NCBI GenBank assembly: GCA_029934755.1
Contig: JAOZLQ010000018.1
Span: forward strand, 1-16,693
Length of the DNA stretch: 16,693 nucleotides
Source: Desulfuromusa sp.
GTDB taxonomy: Bacteria; Desulfobacterota; Desulfuromonadia; Desulfuromonadales; Geopsychrobacteraceae
Direction of reading: 5' to 3'
In this document: positions 15,318-16,693 of the stretch, piece by piece
How positions within the stretch are numbered: the first letter of the stretch is position 1
Layout of the letters: each line of letters opens with the position of its first letter
Position numbers and translations under genes: made by a program
Notes under the pieces: generated by a model
Database searches by the model: none
Told to the model about the DNA's origin: nothing
Seen by the model: the letters and a program-made list of their open reading frames with translations, nothing else

Positions 15318-16172
15318 ATGGATATCATCAGATCAGTGAGTGAAATGCAGCAGAGGGCCACTTCTGCACGGGTAGCGGGGAAGATAATTTCTTTTGTGCC
15401 AACGATGGGATTTCTCCATCAGGGCCATTTGTCATTGCTTGAAGCGGGGCGTAAGCGGGGCGATCTGTTGGTGCTCTCTATTTTTGTTAATCCCACTCAG
15501 TTTGGTCAGGGGGAGGATTTTGAAGATTATCCTCGTGATTTGCAGCAGGACAGTCAACTGGCTCAAGAGGCGGGTGTTGATATTATCTTTATTCCCGAGG
15601 CTGCGGAGATGTATCCAACGGGGTACGCAACCTACATTGATGTTGAAGGGATAACTGATAACCTTTGTGGTTCCAGCCGTCCTGGACATTTTCGCGGTGT
15701 TTGTACTGTTGTCAGCAAACTTTTCAATATTGTTCAACCGCAGGTGGCCATCTTTGGTAATAAAGATTTTCAGCAACTAGCGGTCATCAAACGCATGACT
15801 CTAGATATGAATATACAAGTTGAAGTCCTTGGTCTGCCGATCTTCCGCGAGTCTGATGGCTTGGCGATGAGCTCACGGAATGTTTATCTTACTCCTGAAC
15901 AACGAAGTCAGGCATTGGTGTTGTCGCAGTCTCTGGCAAGGGCAAAACAGCTGGTTAGCGCAGGTAAAACGGATTGTGCTGCTATTATTTCGCAATTGAC
16001 CAATGATATTAATAAAAAACCAGATGCTCGTATCGATTATGTGCAGATTTGTCATCAGAAAACCTTGGCAGATCAAGACGATGTAGATGTTGATTCAGTT
16101 CTATTACTTGCCGTCTATATAGGTAAAACCCGCCTGATTGACAATGGTTTTCTGGTGATCAAGCATGACTGA
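15318..16172 (+). CDS. panC: Pantothenate synthetase PanC
   Basis: PanC condenses pantoate with beta-alanine in an ATP-dependent reaction, through a pantoyl-adenylate, to give pantothenate. The 284-residue protein has the nucleotidyltransferase motif HQGH (34-37) after FVPTMGFL, the pantoate-binding segment FVNPTQFGQGEDF, GNKDFQQ (147-153) and the KMSKS-like loop DGLAMSSRN with M184-S185-S186-R187. The ATG follows the panB stop by 6 nt with only a weak purine-rich AAG nearby, which suggests coupling to panB. The last 8 nt overlap the start of the panP-like gene. The pantoate dehydrogenase PanE, needed between PanB and PanC, is not in the window. Confidence 0.97.
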   Translation: MDIIRSVSEMQQRATSARVAGKIISFVPTMGFLHQGHLSLLEAGRKRGDLLVLSIFVNPTQFGQGEDFEDYPRDLQQDSQLAQEAGVDIIFIPEAAEMYPTGYATYIDVEGITDNLCGSSRPGHFRGVCTVVSKLFNIVQPQVAIFGNKDFQQLAVIKRMTLDMNIQVEVLGLPIFRESDGLAMSSRNVYLTPEQRSQALVLSQSLARAKQLVSAGKTDCAAIISQLTNDINKKPDARIDYVQICHQKTLADQDDVDVDSVLLLAVYIGKTRLIDNGFLVIKHD

Positions 16173-16693
16173 AACAGCCCTTGCAAACTTAGAGAACCTG
16201 TATCGTATTTTTACTGTTCCTGAAGCACCTGATTCAACCCTGGGTGCTGTTGACCAAGCTATCGGTGAAAATGTTGCCGCTTTTTTGCAGAAACATATTG
16301 TCGCATTGGAGCGGAGTCTGGACGATATTGAAAATGATTTCTCAACCTCTAAAATTCCTGAAGAACCCTCGTTTGTTTCAGCCTATGCCGATTTTGTAAA
16401 ACAGAAACTGGTTGCCCAATCAGTGCATACCGCCGCACCTGGTTTTGTCGGTCATATGACCTCTGCTTTACCCTATTTCATGTTGCCTTTGTCAAGAATT
16501 ATGACAGCCCTGAATCAGAATCTGGTTAAGGTTGAAACTTCAAAAGCATTTACCCCGATGGAGCGTCAGGTACTGGCTATGATGCATCATCTGATTTATC
16601 GGCAGAATGATAATTTTTATGCTCAATGGATTCATGATAGCCAGCACGCTTTAGGGGCATTCTGCTCTGGTGGCACTATTGCTAATACGACAG
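16165..16693 (+). CDS. panP: PLP-dependent aspartate 1-decarboxylase PanP (5' part, cut by window end)
   Basis: The ATG at 16165 overlaps panC by 8 nt, and the frame stays open for 176 codons to the window end. The protein matches the N-terminal part of PanP, a group II PLP decarboxylase related to glutamate decarboxylase that turns aspartate into beta-alanine. Diagnostic stretches are GFVGHMTSALPYF (93-105), LNQNLVKVETSKAFTPMERQ (116-135) and AFCSGGTIANT (165-175), the last being the start of the PLP-phosphate binding region. The PLP lysine lies beyond the window. PanP replaces the unrelated pyruvoyl enzyme PanD in some bacteria, notably Vibrio and relatives. Its place right after panBC fits exactly: its product is the second substrate of PanC. 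A different amino-acid decarboxylase of the same fold is less likely given this context. Confidence 0.88.
   Translation, partial: MTETALANLENLYRIFTVPEAPDSTLGAVDQAIGENVAAFLQKHIVALERSLDDIENDFSTSKIPEEPSFVSAYADFVKQKLVAQSVHTAAPGFVGHMTSALPYFMLPLSRIMTALNQNLVKVETSKAFTPMERQVLAMMHHLIYRQNDNFYAQWIHDSQHALGAFCSGGTIANTT

Noticed and set aside
1..16693. CRISPR array, phage defence cluster, transposase or tRNA
   Set aside because: No regularly spaced repeat-spacer units, no defence or mobile-element proteins and no tRNA-like cloverleaf were found.

Overview
This window is a stretch of ordinary bacterial chromosome, AT-leaning (low-to-mid 40s % G+C by eye) and almost fully coding. The gene set suggests an anaerobic or facultative member of the former Deltaproteobacteria, most plausibly a Desulfuromonadales relative. 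The supporting genes are a class II B12-dependent ribonucleotide reductase, the 180-kDa type NAD-glutamate dehydrogenase, a UMF1-type MFS transporter and a PanP-type aspartate decarboxylase. That placement is inference from gene content only. No transposase, phage gene, CRISPR array, tRNA or rRNA was seen.

Left block, minus strand (82-4088): nrdJ (class II ribonucleotide reductase) is followed after one in-frame UAG and one codon by a small YcgN/UPF0260 cysteine-cluster protein. A strong intrinsic terminator at 1453-1496 closes this unit. A UMF1-family MFS transporter with a TTG start lies beyond it. The region upstream of nrdJ carries two good NrdR-box matches 30 bp apart next to a consensus -35, so deoxyribonucleotide synthesis here is probably under NrdR control.

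Middle block, plus strand (4430-9295): five closely spaced or overlapping genes look like one operon. They encode a class V aminotransferase/cysteine desulfurase-like enzyme, a PIN-PhoH ATPase, TsaD (tRNA t6A synthesis), a DUF2062 membrane protein and RsmA (16S rRNA dimethylation). The theme is RNA maturation and translation. A near-consensus sigma70 promoter at 9313-9341 then drives the large NAD-glutamate dehydrogenase (9423-14189), which ends at a strong hairpin terminator.

Right block, plus strand (14508 to the edge): panB, panC and the first 176 codons of panP, a PLP-dependent aspartate 1-decarboxylase, form a compact pantothenate operon. PanB makes ketopantoate, PanP would supply beta-alanine and PanC joins the two. 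The 230-nt leader of panB contains a terminator-like hairpin just before the ribosome binding site, plus an alternative pairing that would disrupt it. This is the best candidate for an undescribed regulatory element in the window. The coding genes themselves belong to known families.
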